Below, one piece after another: positions 23,479 through 32,113 of a stretch of 64,000 nt of DNA; within the stretch, counting starts at the first letter, position 1; each line of letters begins with the position of its first letter. The notes under the pieces were generated by a model. The model was not told where the DNA came from and did no database searches. It saw only the letters and a program-made list of their open reading frames with translations. A program made the position numbers and the translations under genes. The stretch is from Catellatospora sp. IY07-71. GTDB taxonomy: Bacteria > Actinomycetota > Actinomycetes > Mycobacteriales > Micromonosporaceae. Location of the stretch: positions 7,747,001-7,811,000 of the forward strand of contig NZ_AP023360.1 of NCBI RefSeq assembly GCF_018326265.1, given 5' to 3'.

Positions 23479-25107
23479 ATGGCAGCCGGAGTCGACCTGT
23501 TCGCCGTCGTGGACGCCCTCAAGGCCTTGCTCGACCAGTCGCTGCCGCGCAACGGCCGGCGGGCCGCCACCACCTGGGGACCGCTCGCCTGGCTGCGCGG
23601 CGAGTTCGTGGCCGCACCGGCGGGGCTGGACGCCGTGATGCTGATCGCCGCCTCGCCGGCGACCCGCGCCCACCACCGGGAGGCGCTCGTGGCGCTGCTG
23701 AAGCGCGAGCCCGTGGTGCCGGCCCGGACACGGCTCGACGACGACCGGATCGAGGCGCGCGCCAATGCGGCCCGCCGTCTCGCCGGGCTGGTCGAGCAGC
23801 GCGGACCGGTGCCGTGGCGCGGCGAGGCCGTCGCGAGGCTGACCGCGCTGACCGGGCTGACCCGTGCCGAGAGCAGCCTGCTGCTGGCCGGACTGCCCGT
23901 ACGCGACTGGGACGAGGCCGACTTCATCGACGACGACCAGCTCAGCATCCTGGGCCTCACCCGGCGTGAGGCGGTCGTGGGCCGGATGGAGCTGCTCACC
24001 GTGCCGCATGCCCAGCGCGTCGTGCTGCTGGACGCCGCCGTGCCCGAGGACCCGGCGGACCTGTGGGCGCACGGCCCCGACGTGGACGCGCTCGCCGAGG
24101 CGTGGTGCCGGCTGCAGGGGCGGCGTACGCCGGTGGACGAGCGGCTGCTGGCCGAGCTCGGCGCGGCCATGGGCTTCCCCACCGACATCCTGCGCACGTT
24201 CGCCGCGCCCGCGCCCGGCGACTGGCTGCACACCGACGGCGTCAGCGTCGGGCACGGCGGCTGGATCGAGACCGCCGCGGCCGAGGGCACGCAACCGTTC
24301 AGCGACCGGCAGCTGCCCAGCGCTGCCACCGGGCTGGCCTGGCTGGCGTACCACCTGCCCGTCGGCCATCCGATCCGGACCCGGCTGCCCGAGGTCCACC
24401 GGCTCGTCCGGCAACGGCTGGCCAACCCGCGGCTGCTGCTCGGCTCGGTCCTGGTGGTGGACCCGGCCACCGTCGCGCACCTCGCTCCGGCGCTGGTCCC
24501 GGGCATCAGCCTCGGGCCGGGCGGCACGTACCACCACCTGTGCCCGGCGTTCGTGACGGCGTACGACCACCCCGCGCTCGACGCGATACCCGACCACAGC
24601 CCGATCTCGTTGCGCATGATGCTCGACCCTGCGTTCGAGCGGATGACCCTGCTGCGGGACGACGACGGGCTGCCGGACGGCGCATACGTCCAGGACACGC
24701 TGCTCAGCGTGCCGCACCTGGTGTCCCGGCTGGCGCAGCGCTTCGGCCTGCACGCCGACGCCGCCGCGCTCTACCTGCAACTGCTCGCCCTGCCGGACCC
24801 GACCGGCGAGCTGCTGCGCCGCTGGACGGGCTGGGAGCCCGGCCGGCTGGACCGGGCCGGGGCGGCGCTGCGCGCGGCCGGGCTCGCCGTGGACCCGCCG
24901 GAGGACGCCGAAGGCCGCGAGCTGGCTCTGCCGGGCCCGTGGCTGGTGCGCCGCTTCGTCCCGCAGTTCGAGGCGTGGAAGTCGCCGCTTTACGGGTTCG
25001 CCGGGGACGAGCAGCCGCCATATCGCTGGACACTGGTCGCCCGCCCCGTGACCGAGCTGTTCGAGGCCGCAGCCGGCCGGGTGCTGGCGGGCGATGTGCC
25101 GCGCTGA
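23479..25107 (+). CDS. Large hypothetical protein, 542 aa
   Basis: A leucine/arginine-rich soluble protein without signal peptide or membrane segment. Visible segments include an N-terminal helical part (LFAVVDALKALLDQSLPRNG), LTGLTRAESSLLLAGLP, which looks helical, a glycine-rich middle (SVGHGGWIETAAAEGTQPFS) and a C-terminal LLRRWTGWEPGRLDRAGAAL. I recognise no catalytic motif or named family. Codon use matches its neighbours. It appears monocistronic and is flanked on both sides by remnants of the same membrane-protein tail, so it may have been inserted there. Confidence 0.65.
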   Translation: MAAGVDLFAVVDALKALLDQSLPRNGRRAATTWGPLAWLRGEFVAAPAGLDAVMLIAASPATRAHHREALVALLKREPVVPARTRLDDDRIEARANAARRLAGLVEQRGPVPWRGEAVARLTALTGLTRAESSLLLAGLPVRDWDEADFIDDDQLSILGLTRREAVVGRMELLTVPHAQRVVLLDAAVPEDPADLWAHGPDVDALAEAWCRLQGRRTPVDERLLAELGAAMGFPTDILRTFAAPAPGDWLHTDGVSVGHGGWIETAAAEGTQPFSDRQLPSAATGLAWLAYHLPVGHPIRTRLPEVHRLVRQRLANPRLLLGSVLVVDPATVAHLAPALVPGISLGPGGTYHHLCPAFVTAYDHPALDAIPDHSPISLRMMLDPAFERMTLLRDDDGLPDGAYVQDTLLSVPHLVSRLAQRFGLHADAAALYLQLLALPDPTGELLRRWTGWEPGRLDRAGAALRAAGLAVDPPEDAEGRELALPGPWLVRRFVPQFEAWKSPLYGFAGDEQPPYRWTLVARPVTELFEAAAGRVLAGDVPR

Positions 25108-25351
25108 GGCGGCGCGGTGTCTCCGACGCTTCTGAACAGCTGATACTTAGCCGATAAACCGTCCACATCGGACGAAGTATCGACTACTGTATATCTGTGG
25201 GCGTAGGCTGCCGACGGCGCACCACCGCGTAGCCGACCCGATACGCGGGCCGCCGAGCAGTGGCCGTCCCGGCTTCACGCGCCCGCCATACGCGCGTCGC
25301 CGCCGCGACAGCGAGCGCCCGCACGCTGCTCTGCGATCCGCAGGAGGCGAT

Positions 25352-26458
25352 ATGCAGACAGCGAACCTGATCGTCAACCCGGGCGGCGACGCCGGCAGCG
25401 GCGGCACCGGGCAGCCGACGCCCGCCATCCCCGGCTGGACGGCGATCGAGGGCGCGGCGGCCGTCGTCGCGTACGGCGCGAGCGGTTATCCGACCTCGGC
25501 CAGCCCCGGACCGAGCGACCGGGGGGCGAACTTCCTCGGCGGCGGCACGGCGGCGCGCACGCGGCTGACGCAGCAGATCACGCTGCCGCTGACGGCGCAG
25601 ATCGACGCGGGCACGGCCCGGTTCGACGTGGGCGGCTGGCTGGGCGGATACGCGGGCCAGGACGACGGTGCGCGCCTGTCCGTGGAGTTCCTCGACGCGG
25701 CCGCCCGGCCGCTGGGCGTGGTGGTGCTCGGCCCGGTCACCGCGACCGAGCGCGGGAGCACCACCGGCCTGCTGCGCCGTGCCCAGACCGGCACCGTGCC
25801 GCCGGGCAGCCGGACCGCACGGGTGCTGCTGCTGTTCACCCGCGACGGCGGCACCTCCAACGACGGCTATGCGGACAGCCTGTGGCTGACCCTGTCCACG
25901 GTGGGGACGAACCTGCTCGCCAACCCGGGCGGCGACGCGGGGCCGGGCGGCACCGGCGGCCCGACGGCGAGCATTCCCGGCTGGACCCAGCTGGAGGGCG
26001 GTGCGGCCGTCATCGCGTACGGGACCAGCGGTTATCCGAACTCGGCCAGCCCGGGACCGGCCGACCGGGGGGCGAACTTCCTCGGCGGCGGCACGGCGGC
26101 GCGCAGCCGGCTCGGGCAGAGCGTGACGCTGCCGGACCCGGCCGCGATCGACACCGGCACGGCCCGCTACGACGTGGCGGCCTGGCTGGGTGGGTACGCC
26201 GACCAGAACGACACCGCCCAGCTGTCCGTGGCGTTCCGCAACGCGGCCGGGCAGACGCTGGCCACGGTGGTGCTCGGCCCGGTGACCGCCGCGCAGCGCG
26301 GCAACACCACCGGGTTGCTGTCGCGCAGCGCGACCGGCACCGTGCCCGTGGGCAGCCGCACCGCCCACGCCGAACTGCTGTTCGTGCGGTCCGGCGGCAC
26401 CTCCAACGACGGCTACGCCGACTCCCTGTCCCTCACCGTCACCCCCGGAGGTGCCTGA
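25352..26458 (+). CDS. Protein of two tandem ~180-aa jelly-roll-like repeats
   Basis: A 368-residue protein made of two near-identical halves. Each half contains LxANPGGDAGxGGTG, IPGWT, a VxAYGxSGYP segment, SASPGPxDRGANFLGGGTAA and a C-terminal DGGTSNDGYADSL or SGGTSNDGYADSL motif. The fold looks like a galactose-binding or carbohydrate-binding jelly roll. No signal peptide is visible after MQTANLIVNPGG, although the next gene's product is exported. It ends TGATG, overlapping that gene by one base with GGAGGTG as the shared ribosome binding site. A role as partner of the phosphodiesterase is inferred. Confidence 0.75.
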   Translation: MQTANLIVNPGGDAGSGGTGQPTPAIPGWTAIEGAAAVVAYGASGYPTSASPGPSDRGANFLGGGTAARTRLTQQITLPLTAQIDAGTARFDVGGWLGGYAGQDDGARLSVEFLDAAARPLGVVVLGPVTATERGSTTGLLRRAQTGTVPPGSRTARVLLLFTRDGGTSNDGYADSLWLTLSTVGTNLLANPGGDAGPGGTGGPTASIPGWTQLEGGAAVIAYGTSGYPNSASPGPADRGANFLGGGTAARSRLGQSVTLPDPAAIDTGTARYDVAAWLGGYADQNDTAQLSVAFRNAAGQTLATVVLGPVTAAQRGNTTGLLSRSATGTVPVGSRTAHAELLFVRSGGTSNDGYADSLSLTVTPGGA

Positions 26459-27987
26459 TGGCCGTACGCCGCCGCGCCCTGCTCCAGGCCGCCGCCGGTG
26501 CCGGCGCGCTCGCCGCGGCCTGGCCGCTGACCCGTGGACTCGGCCCGGACGCCGCGTACGCCGCGGCGGCGGCGCTCGGGGCGAGCTGGGACCCGGCCCC
26601 GTTCACCCTGGGCGTCGGCTCGGGCGATCCGCTGCCGACCAGCGTCGTGCTGTGGACCCGGCTCGCGCCGGATCCGCTCGCGGTCGCGCAGCCGCTGCCG
26701 GACATCGTGCAGGTGGACTGGAGCGTGGCCACCGACGCGGCGATGACCCAGGTGGTCGCGTCTGGTTCGGTGGCCGCGTCGGTGCTGCTGGGGCACAGCG
26801 TGCACGTTGTCGTCGACGGGCTGACGCCCGGACGGCGCTACCACTACCGGTTTCGCGCGCTGGGCCGGTACAGCCGGGTGGGGCGGACGAAGACCGCGCC
26901 GACCGGCCCGGTGAGCCTGGTCCGCTTCGCGTCGCTGAACTGCCAGCACTACCAGTCCGGCGAGTATCCGGGCATGCGCGACCTCGCCGCCGACGCCAAC
27001 CTCGACTTCGTGGTCCACCTAGGCGACTACGTGTACGAGGGCTCGGAGCTGGGCACGGCGTACACGCTGGCCGACTACCGGCGGCTGCACGCGCTCTACA
27101 AGGGCGACCCGCTGCTGCGCGACCTGCACGCCGCGCACCCGTTCTACCTGACCTGGGACGATCACGAGGTCGTCAACGACTACTCCGGCTCGCGCGGCGC
27201 GGCGACCTTCGTGGCCCGCCGCTCAGCGGCGTACCAGGGCTGGTACGAGCACCTGCCGCTGCGGCTGGAGGGCTCCGACACGGCCCTGCCCGACCCGCGC
27301 ATCTACCGCCACCGGCGCTGGGGCGACCTGCTGGAGCTGGTCATCCTGGACCTGCGCCAGCACCGCTCGGAGCAGAACCTCACCGGCGGCACCATCCTCG
27401 GCACGACGCAGCAGCAGTGGGTCAAGGACCGGATCAGCCAGCGCTCGGGCGGCTGGCACTGCTGGGTGAACTCGATCTTCTTGAGCCAGCAGCGCAACCC
27501 GGACGGCGGCTTCATGTTCACCGACCAGTGGGACGGCTTCCGGGCCGAGCGCACCGAGTTGCTCACCTACGCGCAGCAGCAGGGCATCGCCGACTTCGTC
27601 ATCATCACCGGCGACTGGCACAGCGCGTTCGTGCAGGATGTGCGGCCGGACTTCGACAACCTGGCCGCGCCCGTCATCGGCACCGAGTTCGTGGCGCACT
27701 CGACCACCTCGGGGGCGTACTCGGCGAGCTGGAACGCGGCCAACGGGCCGCGGCTCGGGCAGGCCAACCCGCACCTGCAGTACTTCGAGGGCAACCGCTA
27801 CGGCTACGACCTCTACGAGGTCACCCCGCAGCGGTGGACCACCCGGCTGCGGGTGGTCGCCGACCGGGCCGACCCGAACGCGGCGGTGAGCACGCTGACC
27901 AGCTGGCACGTCGACCGCGGCCGGGCCGGGGCGTACGAGGACCCGGCGACGAAGGGCTCGGCCGCGCAGTACCGGCGCCATCCGTGA
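26458..27987 (+). CDS. phoD: Tat-exported PhoD-type alkaline phosphatase/phosphodiesterase
   Basis: A 509-residue metallophosphoesterase. The N-terminus VRRRALLQAAAGAGALAAAW is a twin-arginine signal. A fibronectin-like N-terminal PhoD domain (FTLGVGSGDPLPTSVVLWTR) precedes the catalytic domain with metal-binding motifs HLGDYVYEG, LTWDDHEVVNDYSG and ITGDWHSAFV. Such enzymes hydrolyse phosphate diesters or monoesters, including teichoic acid, outside the membrane, using Fe and Ca in known members. It is translationally coupled to the duplicated jelly-roll protein upstream. Phosphate-starvation control is possible, but I did not find a clear box. Confidence 0.88.
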   Translation: MAVRRRALLQAAAGAGALAAAWPLTRGLGPDAAYAAAAALGASWDPAPFTLGVGSGDPLPTSVVLWTRLAPDPLAVAQPLPDIVQVDWSVATDAAMTQVVASGSVAASVLLGHSVHVVVDGLTPGRRYHYRFRALGRYSRVGRTKTAPTGPVSLVRFASLNCQHYQSGEYPGMRDLAADANLDFVVHLGDYVYEGSELGTAYTLADYRRLHALYKGDPLLRDLHAAHPFYLTWDDHEVVNDYSGSRGAATFVARRSAAYQGWYEHLPLRLEGSDTALPDPRIYRHRRWGDLLELVILDLRQHRSEQNLTGGTILGTTQQQWVKDRISQRSGGWHCWVNSIFLSQQRNPDGGFMFTDQWDGFRAERTELLTYAQQQGIADFVIITGDWHSAFVQDVRPDFDNLAAPVIGTEFVAHSTTSGAYSASWNAANGPRLGQANPHLQYFEGNRYGYDLYEVTPQRWTTRLRVVADRADPNAAVSTLTSWHVDRGRAGAYEDPATKGSAAQYRRHP

Positions 27988-28063
27988 ACAGTTGGGGATT
28001 TCTTCGCCTGGCCGACTCCGGCTCTTGGCCCCGCATCCCGGTGGCCTTCCTAGCGTGGCGGCC

Positions 28064-28921
28064 ATGCGCGTGGCGATCATCACGGAGTCGTTCTCCCCGG
28101 ACGTGAACGGCGTGGCGAACTCCGTCGCGCGCGTCGCCGACCACCTCGCCGCCCGCGGGCACGAGCCGATGGTCGTGGCGCCGCGGCCGCGCGCGACCCG
28201 GGCGGTCAGCGCGAAGCCGTACCCGGTGCTGCGGCTGGGTTCCCTGCCGCTGCCCGGTTACGGCAACGTGCGGCTGGCCCGGCCGGCCCGGCGCCTGCGC
28301 GCCGCGCTGGCCGCGTTCCAGCCCGACGTGGAGGCGCTGGCCTGGCGCTGGATCCGGCGGGTGCACGGCCGGGCCGCGCTCACCCTGGCCCCGTCCTCGG
28401 TGACGGCCGCGCAGCTGGTCGCGGCCGGGGTGCCGCGGGTGGGCCGGTGGGGCCGGGGCGTCGACACCGAGCTGTTCCACCCGTCGCACCGCGACGAGGC
28501 ACTGCGCGCCGAGCTGGCCCCCGGCGGCGAGCTGCTCGTCGGGTACGTCGGCCGGCTGGCCCGGGAGAAGCGGGTGGAGCTGCTCGCTGAGGCCGCGCGC
28601 CTGCCCGGGGTGCGGGTCGTGGTGGTCGGCGACGGCCCGACCCGCGAGCTGGTGCGCCGCGCCGTGCCGCAGGCCGCGTTCCTGGGCACCCGGCGCGGTG
28701 CCGAGCTGGCCCGGCTGTACGCCAGCCTGGACGTGTTCGTCCACACCGGACCGCATGAGACGTTCTGCCAGACCGTGCAGGAGGCCCAGGCCAGCGGGGT
28801 GCCCGTGGTGGCTCCGGCGGCCGGGCCTGGCGCTGGCTCGGGCTGGCCACCGCGGCCGCCGCGACGCTGCTCGCCTGGCGGCGCCGGGACCGGCTCGGCC
28901 CGGTCTACGCCCTGGGCCTGA
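28064..28921 (+). pseudogene. Internally deleted and C-terminally truncated GT4 mannosyltransferase
   Basis: The frame begins like GDP-mannose-dependent GT4 enzymes (MRVAIITESFSPDVNGVANS) and keeps the later core: WGRGVDTELFHP, YVGRLAREKRVELL, VVVVGDGP and HTGPHETFCQTVQEAQASGV. Two parts are missing compared with family members. Around 28330 the sequence jumps from LAAFQPDV directly to EALAWRWIRRVHG, losing about 40 residues of the acceptor domain. After PVVAPAAG the GT4 frame runs into unrelated low-complexity reading and stops. The 3' end coincides with the tail of an MptB-like gene in another frame, so a deletion fused two genes. The product is probably inactive. Confidence 0.7.
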
Positions 28922-29208
28922 GCCTGAGCGCGCTGGCCCTGCTCGGCCCCGCCCTGCGCCCGTGGTACCTCCTCTGGGGCCTGGTCCCGATCGCCGCGGC
29001 GGCGCCCGACGGCCGGGTCCGCCGCGGAGCCGCCGTCGCCTGCGTGCTGCTGGCGGCGGTGTTCCCGAGCGGTTTCAGCCCGTCGGCCGAGCAGCTCGCG
29101 GCGGCGGTCAGCGGGGTGCTGCTCGCCGTGCCCATACTGTTCACGCTCACCGCCGGACTGCCCGTGGTGGCCCGACCCGAACCGGAAACGGAGCCCGTCG
29201 CATGGTGA
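28825..29208 (+). pseudogene. C-terminal remnant of an MptB-like mannosyltransferase
   Basis: In the frame overlapping the GT4 remnant, a coherent membrane protein tail is read. It runs from AWRWLGLATAAAATLLAWRR through LGLSLSALALLGPALRPWYL then LWGLVPIAAAAP, ending PEPETEPVAW before the stop. The (H/R)PWYLLWGL motif is typical of polyprenol-phosphate-mannose alpha-1,6-mannosyltransferases (MptA/MptB). No start codon or N-terminal three quarters are present. Its stop overlaps the next gene's ATG (ATGGTGA), as expected for a former operon partner. Confidence 0.65.
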
Positions 29209-30413
29209 CCACCCCCCGCGCCCGGCTGCTGCTCGTCCTCGCGCTGGCCACCGTCGTGGGCCTGTTAATCGCGCTGATCCCCGGGCACCGCGGGTGGTTC
29301 GACGTCGGCGTCTACCACGGCACGGTCAACGACTGGGTGCACGCGGGCGGCGACATCTACGGCTACACCCGGCTGGACACCCACTACGGCTTCACGTATC
29401 CGCCCTTCGCGGCGGTGGTGATGCTGCCGATGAGCCTGCTGGCCTGGCACCCCACGATCGTCGTGCACCTCGCGCTGACCGCGCTGGCCTGCGCCGCGAT
29501 CCTGTACTGGCTGGTCGACCCGATCGCCCGCGAGCACGCCTGGCCCCGGCTGTTCACCGTCGGCGTCGCCGCCTGCCTGCTCGGCGCGCTGCAACCGGTC
29601 CGCGACACGGTCAGCTTCGGCCAGGTCAACCTGCTGCTGCTCGCGCTGGTGCTGCTCGACGCGTGGCTGCTGACCACCGGCCGGGACCGGTGGGCCGGGA
29701 TCGGCATCGGGCTGGCCGCGGCGATCAAGCTGACCCCGGCGATCTTCATCGGGTACCTGCTGCTGTCCGGGCGGCGGCGCGCCGCCGCGATCGCCACCGC
29801 CACCGCGGCAGCGGCGACGCTGCTGGCGGTGCTGATCGCGCCCGGTCCGTCGTGGACGTTCTGGACCGAGGTGCTGGGCGACACCCACCGCATCGGCGAC
29901 CTGGCGTACGTGTCGAACCAGTCGCTGCGCGGCGTCATCGCGCGCCTGCCGGAGGCCGTGCCCCGGACCGGGCCGTGGCTGGTGCTGGTCGCGGCGACGC
30001 TGGCGCTGTGGGCGGCGCGGGTGCGCCGGGCCGCGCGGGCGGGCGACGTGTGGGGCGGCTTCGCCCTGACCGGGCTGGCCGCCTGCCTGATCAGCCCGGT
30101 CACCTGGGTGCACCATCTGGTGTGGGCGGTCCCGGGGCTGATCCTGCTCTACGCGGCCGGCCTGCGGGAGCCCGTGCCGGACCGGCGCCGCCGGCTGCTG
30201 TGGGCGGCGGCCGCCGCCCATGTGGTGCTGTGCAGCAGCGTGGTGTGGCTGTGGAGCCGCCACCACACCGGCCCGGACGGCCTGCTCGGCGGCAGCCTGT
30301 ACGTCTGGGTCACCCTGGCGCTGCTCGCCTTCCTGCCGCTGCGCGCCCCGACCCCGGACGTTCACCGCCCGGCGGCCCTGGAGTCGATCACCGTACGCGC
30401 CGCCGGGTCATGA
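29202..30413 (+). CDS. GT87 (DUF2029) polyprenol-phosphate-mannose mannosyltransferase
   Basis: A 403-residue integral membrane protein with ten or more hydrophobic segments. The first periplasmic loop holds the catalytic acidic residue in WFDVGVYHGTVNDWVHAGGD, followed by the family's YGFTYPPFAAV. Later motifs IKLTPAIFIGYLLL and NQSLRGVIARL are diagnostic of alpha-1,2-mannosyltransferases of the GT87 family, which act on lipomannan or related glycolipids outside the membrane. Translation is coupled to the MptB remnant. It contains a TTA codon at 29265-29267. The gene seems intact although its neighbours are decayed. Confidence 0.85.
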   Translation: MVTTPRARLLLVLALATVVGLLIALIPGHRGWFDVGVYHGTVNDWVHAGGDIYGYTRLDTHYGFTYPPFAAVVMLPMSLLAWHPTIVVHLALTALACAAILYWLVDPIAREHAWPRLFTVGVAACLLGALQPVRDTVSFGQVNLLLLALVLLDAWLLTTGRDRWAGIGIGLAAAIKLTPAIFIGYLLLSGRRRAAAIATATAAAATLLAVLIAPGPSWTFWTEVLGDTHRIGDLAYVSNQSLRGVIARLPEAVPRTGPWLVLVAATLALWAARVRRAARAGDVWGGFALTGLAACLISPVTWVHHLVWAVPGLILLYAAGLREPVPDRRRRLLWAAAAAHVVLCSSVVWLWSRHHTGPDGLLGGSLYVWVTLALLAFLPLRAPTPDVHRPAALESITVRAAGS

Positions 30414-30464
30414 TGCCCGCGCGCCGCCGGAGCGGCCGCGGCGCGGCGACCGGCGGAGCGGGAC

Positions 30465-30691
30465 ATGACCATCACCGGCACCCTCCTGGGCCTGCTGGCC
30501 GCCGCCCTGTTCGCGGCGGCGGCCTGCAGCAGCGGGTCACCCGGGCGGTGGCGCACGCGCGCACCGGCCGCCCACCCTCGGCCCGCGACTGGGCGGGCAC
30601 CGCCGCGGTCTGCGCGGGGGTGGCGCTGCTGGCGTACTCGCCCACGCTGCGCGCCGTATCGACGCCCCTCGCCCCCGCCGCCAGGCAGTGA
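30465..30691 (+). pseudogene. Frameshifted, truncated DMT/EamA transporter remnant
   Basis: An ATG in one frame gives MTITGTLLGLLAAALFAAAA, a first membrane helix typical of actinobacterial DMT-superfamily permeases. The continuation LQQRVTRAVAHARTGRPPSA then AGVALLAYSPTLRAV lies in another frame after a shift near 30525. The whole remnant is about 75 codons against roughly 290 in intact genes. It follows the GT87 gene and adds to the signs of decay in this locus. Confidence 0.5.
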
Positions 30692-30797
30692 CCACCACGC
30701 CGTGTCGCCGAGCGCCGCAGGTTCGGGGATACGGCACGATCCGGTCGTCTCGTACGTGCGGTTTCTCTGAAAGCGCGAGCAGCGGCGCGTGTCCGCC

Positions 30798-31325
30798 TCA
30801 GCGCGCGGGCGCGGCGGCCAGCCGCAGGCCCACCCGGCGCGCGGCGGCGCGCAGGTACGGCGCGCGGCGGGTGTGGGCCAGGGCGTACACCGACAGCCCG
30901 CCGTGCCGGCCCAGCGCCTCGGCCAGCCGGTCCTCCAGGAACGCCGGCTCGCCGCATACCCCCGTGGTCTGGTCGGCAGCGGCCAGGGCGTCGGTGACCG
31001 CGGAGTCCTCGTCGGGGAACTCGGCCATGCCGGTCACGCCCTGCGCCTCGGCCTGGAAGCAGGCCCCGGAGTGGTGGGCGACCAGCGCGCACAGCCGCTC
31101 CGGCCAGCCGTGCCGGCGCAGGAAGCGCGCCCCGTCCAGGGGGTGGAAGCCGGTGTCCCGGGCGGCCGGGGCGTACCCGATGTCGTGCAGCCACGCGGCG
31201 CACAGCAGCAGGTCCCGGTCGGCGGGGGCGACGGCGCCGGACAGCTCGGCAGCGCGGCGGGCCACCCCGGCCGAGTGCGACCAGCGCTGCGGCATCTCCG
31301 CGAGCAGCGATTCGGCAAGGCCCAT
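30798..31325 (-). CDS. HD-domain phosphohydrolase
   Basis: A small HD-domain protein (175 residues from the ATG at 31325; in-frame GTG/TTG starts could extend it by up to 26). Metal ligands are visible as QRWSHSAGVARRA, then CAAWLHDIGYAPAARDTGFH for the HD pair, and LVAHHSGACFQAEA. This HDIG-type arrangement is shared with nucleotide or cyclic-nucleotide phosphohydrolases. Substrate is unknown. It stands alone between a decayed locus and the divergent zinc-ribbon gene. Confidence 0.8.
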   Translation of the reverse strand: MGLAESLLAEMPQRWSHSAGVARRAAELSGAVAPADRDLLLCAAWLHDIGYAPAARDTGFHPLDGARFLRRHGWPERLCALVAHHSGACFQAEAQGVTGMAEFPDEDSAVTDALAAADQTTGVCGEPAFLEDRLAEALGRHGGLSVYALAHTRRAPYLRAAARRVGLRLAAAPAR

Positions 31326-31598
31326 GGCGCGGGCGGGCACAAGGTGGTCGACAGCTACCGGCGGCACGCTGCCGACGTTAAGCCTGGCCGCCGCGGGTAG
31401 CAACGGATGTCGGCTGCTCGCCGTCCGCTGTTCGCCTGCTGTTCACCAAGGTCGCCCACGCGGGCCCCGGCGCGCTGGGACATCGAGGGGGCCCTAGTTT
31501 GTTCGCCCCGCAACGACTGGCCGATCGGCTGGCCCGCCCGATGACTGAATCGGTTTATGGTCCACATCGCACGGTAGGCGAGCACGGGGGGCGGACCG

Positions 31599-31997
31599 AT
31601 GAGACCACGACCGTACGTGCGCTGTCCTGGCTGCGACCTGGTCGGTCCTGCCGAGCGGCTGGAGTACGAGCTCAGCGAGACCGGCGACGTCGACTGGGCG
31701 TTACCGGTGGCCTGGCAGTGCGCCGAGTGCGGTTACCTGGACCGGATAACCGCCGAGCAGGTGCTCGCCGACGACGCCGCGCACACCTGCGTCGCCTGCC
31801 GCACCGTCACGCCCTGCCCCGCGGCCGCCGCCCGGGTCGAGTGCCCGGTGTGCGGCCTGATCGGGCTGGGCCCGGCCACCGCGGACCCGGAGATCGCCGG
31901 GCAGCTGCGCGCCATCGAGGCGCTGCACGAGATGGAGCTGCGGGTGCGGCACGCGTTGCGCGAGGGCCGCATCCCGCCCGATCCGCACCCGGCCTGA
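31599..31997 (+). CDS. Small protein with four CxxC zinc-ribbon motifs
   Basis: A 132-residue protein with CPGC near the N-terminus, CAEC around residue 43, CVAC around 64 and CPVC around 82, enough for two zinc ribbons. A C-terminal helix follows (IAGQLRAIEALHEMELRVRH). The ATG follows a purine-rich GGGGGGCGGACCG. A TTA codon lies at 31701-31703. No enzymatic motif is present, so it is perhaps a nucleic-acid-binding or adaptor protein. I do not recognise a named family. Confidence 0.7.
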   Translation: MRPRPYVRCPGCDLVGPAERLEYELSETGDVDWALPVAWQCAECGYLDRITAEQVLADDAAHTCVACRTVTPCPAAAARVECPVCGLIGLGPATADPEIAGQLRAIEALHEMELRVRHALREGRIPPDPHPA

Positions 31998-32113
31998 GCG
32001 CCGCTGCCGGCCGGCGCGGGCCGCGGTGCGTGGCATGATTCCGGGGCGTGCCGGGAGCGCCCCGGCCGGTGGACCGGGCCCGGCGGCAGCCGTGGCCGGA
32101 AGGGCGGCCTGGC

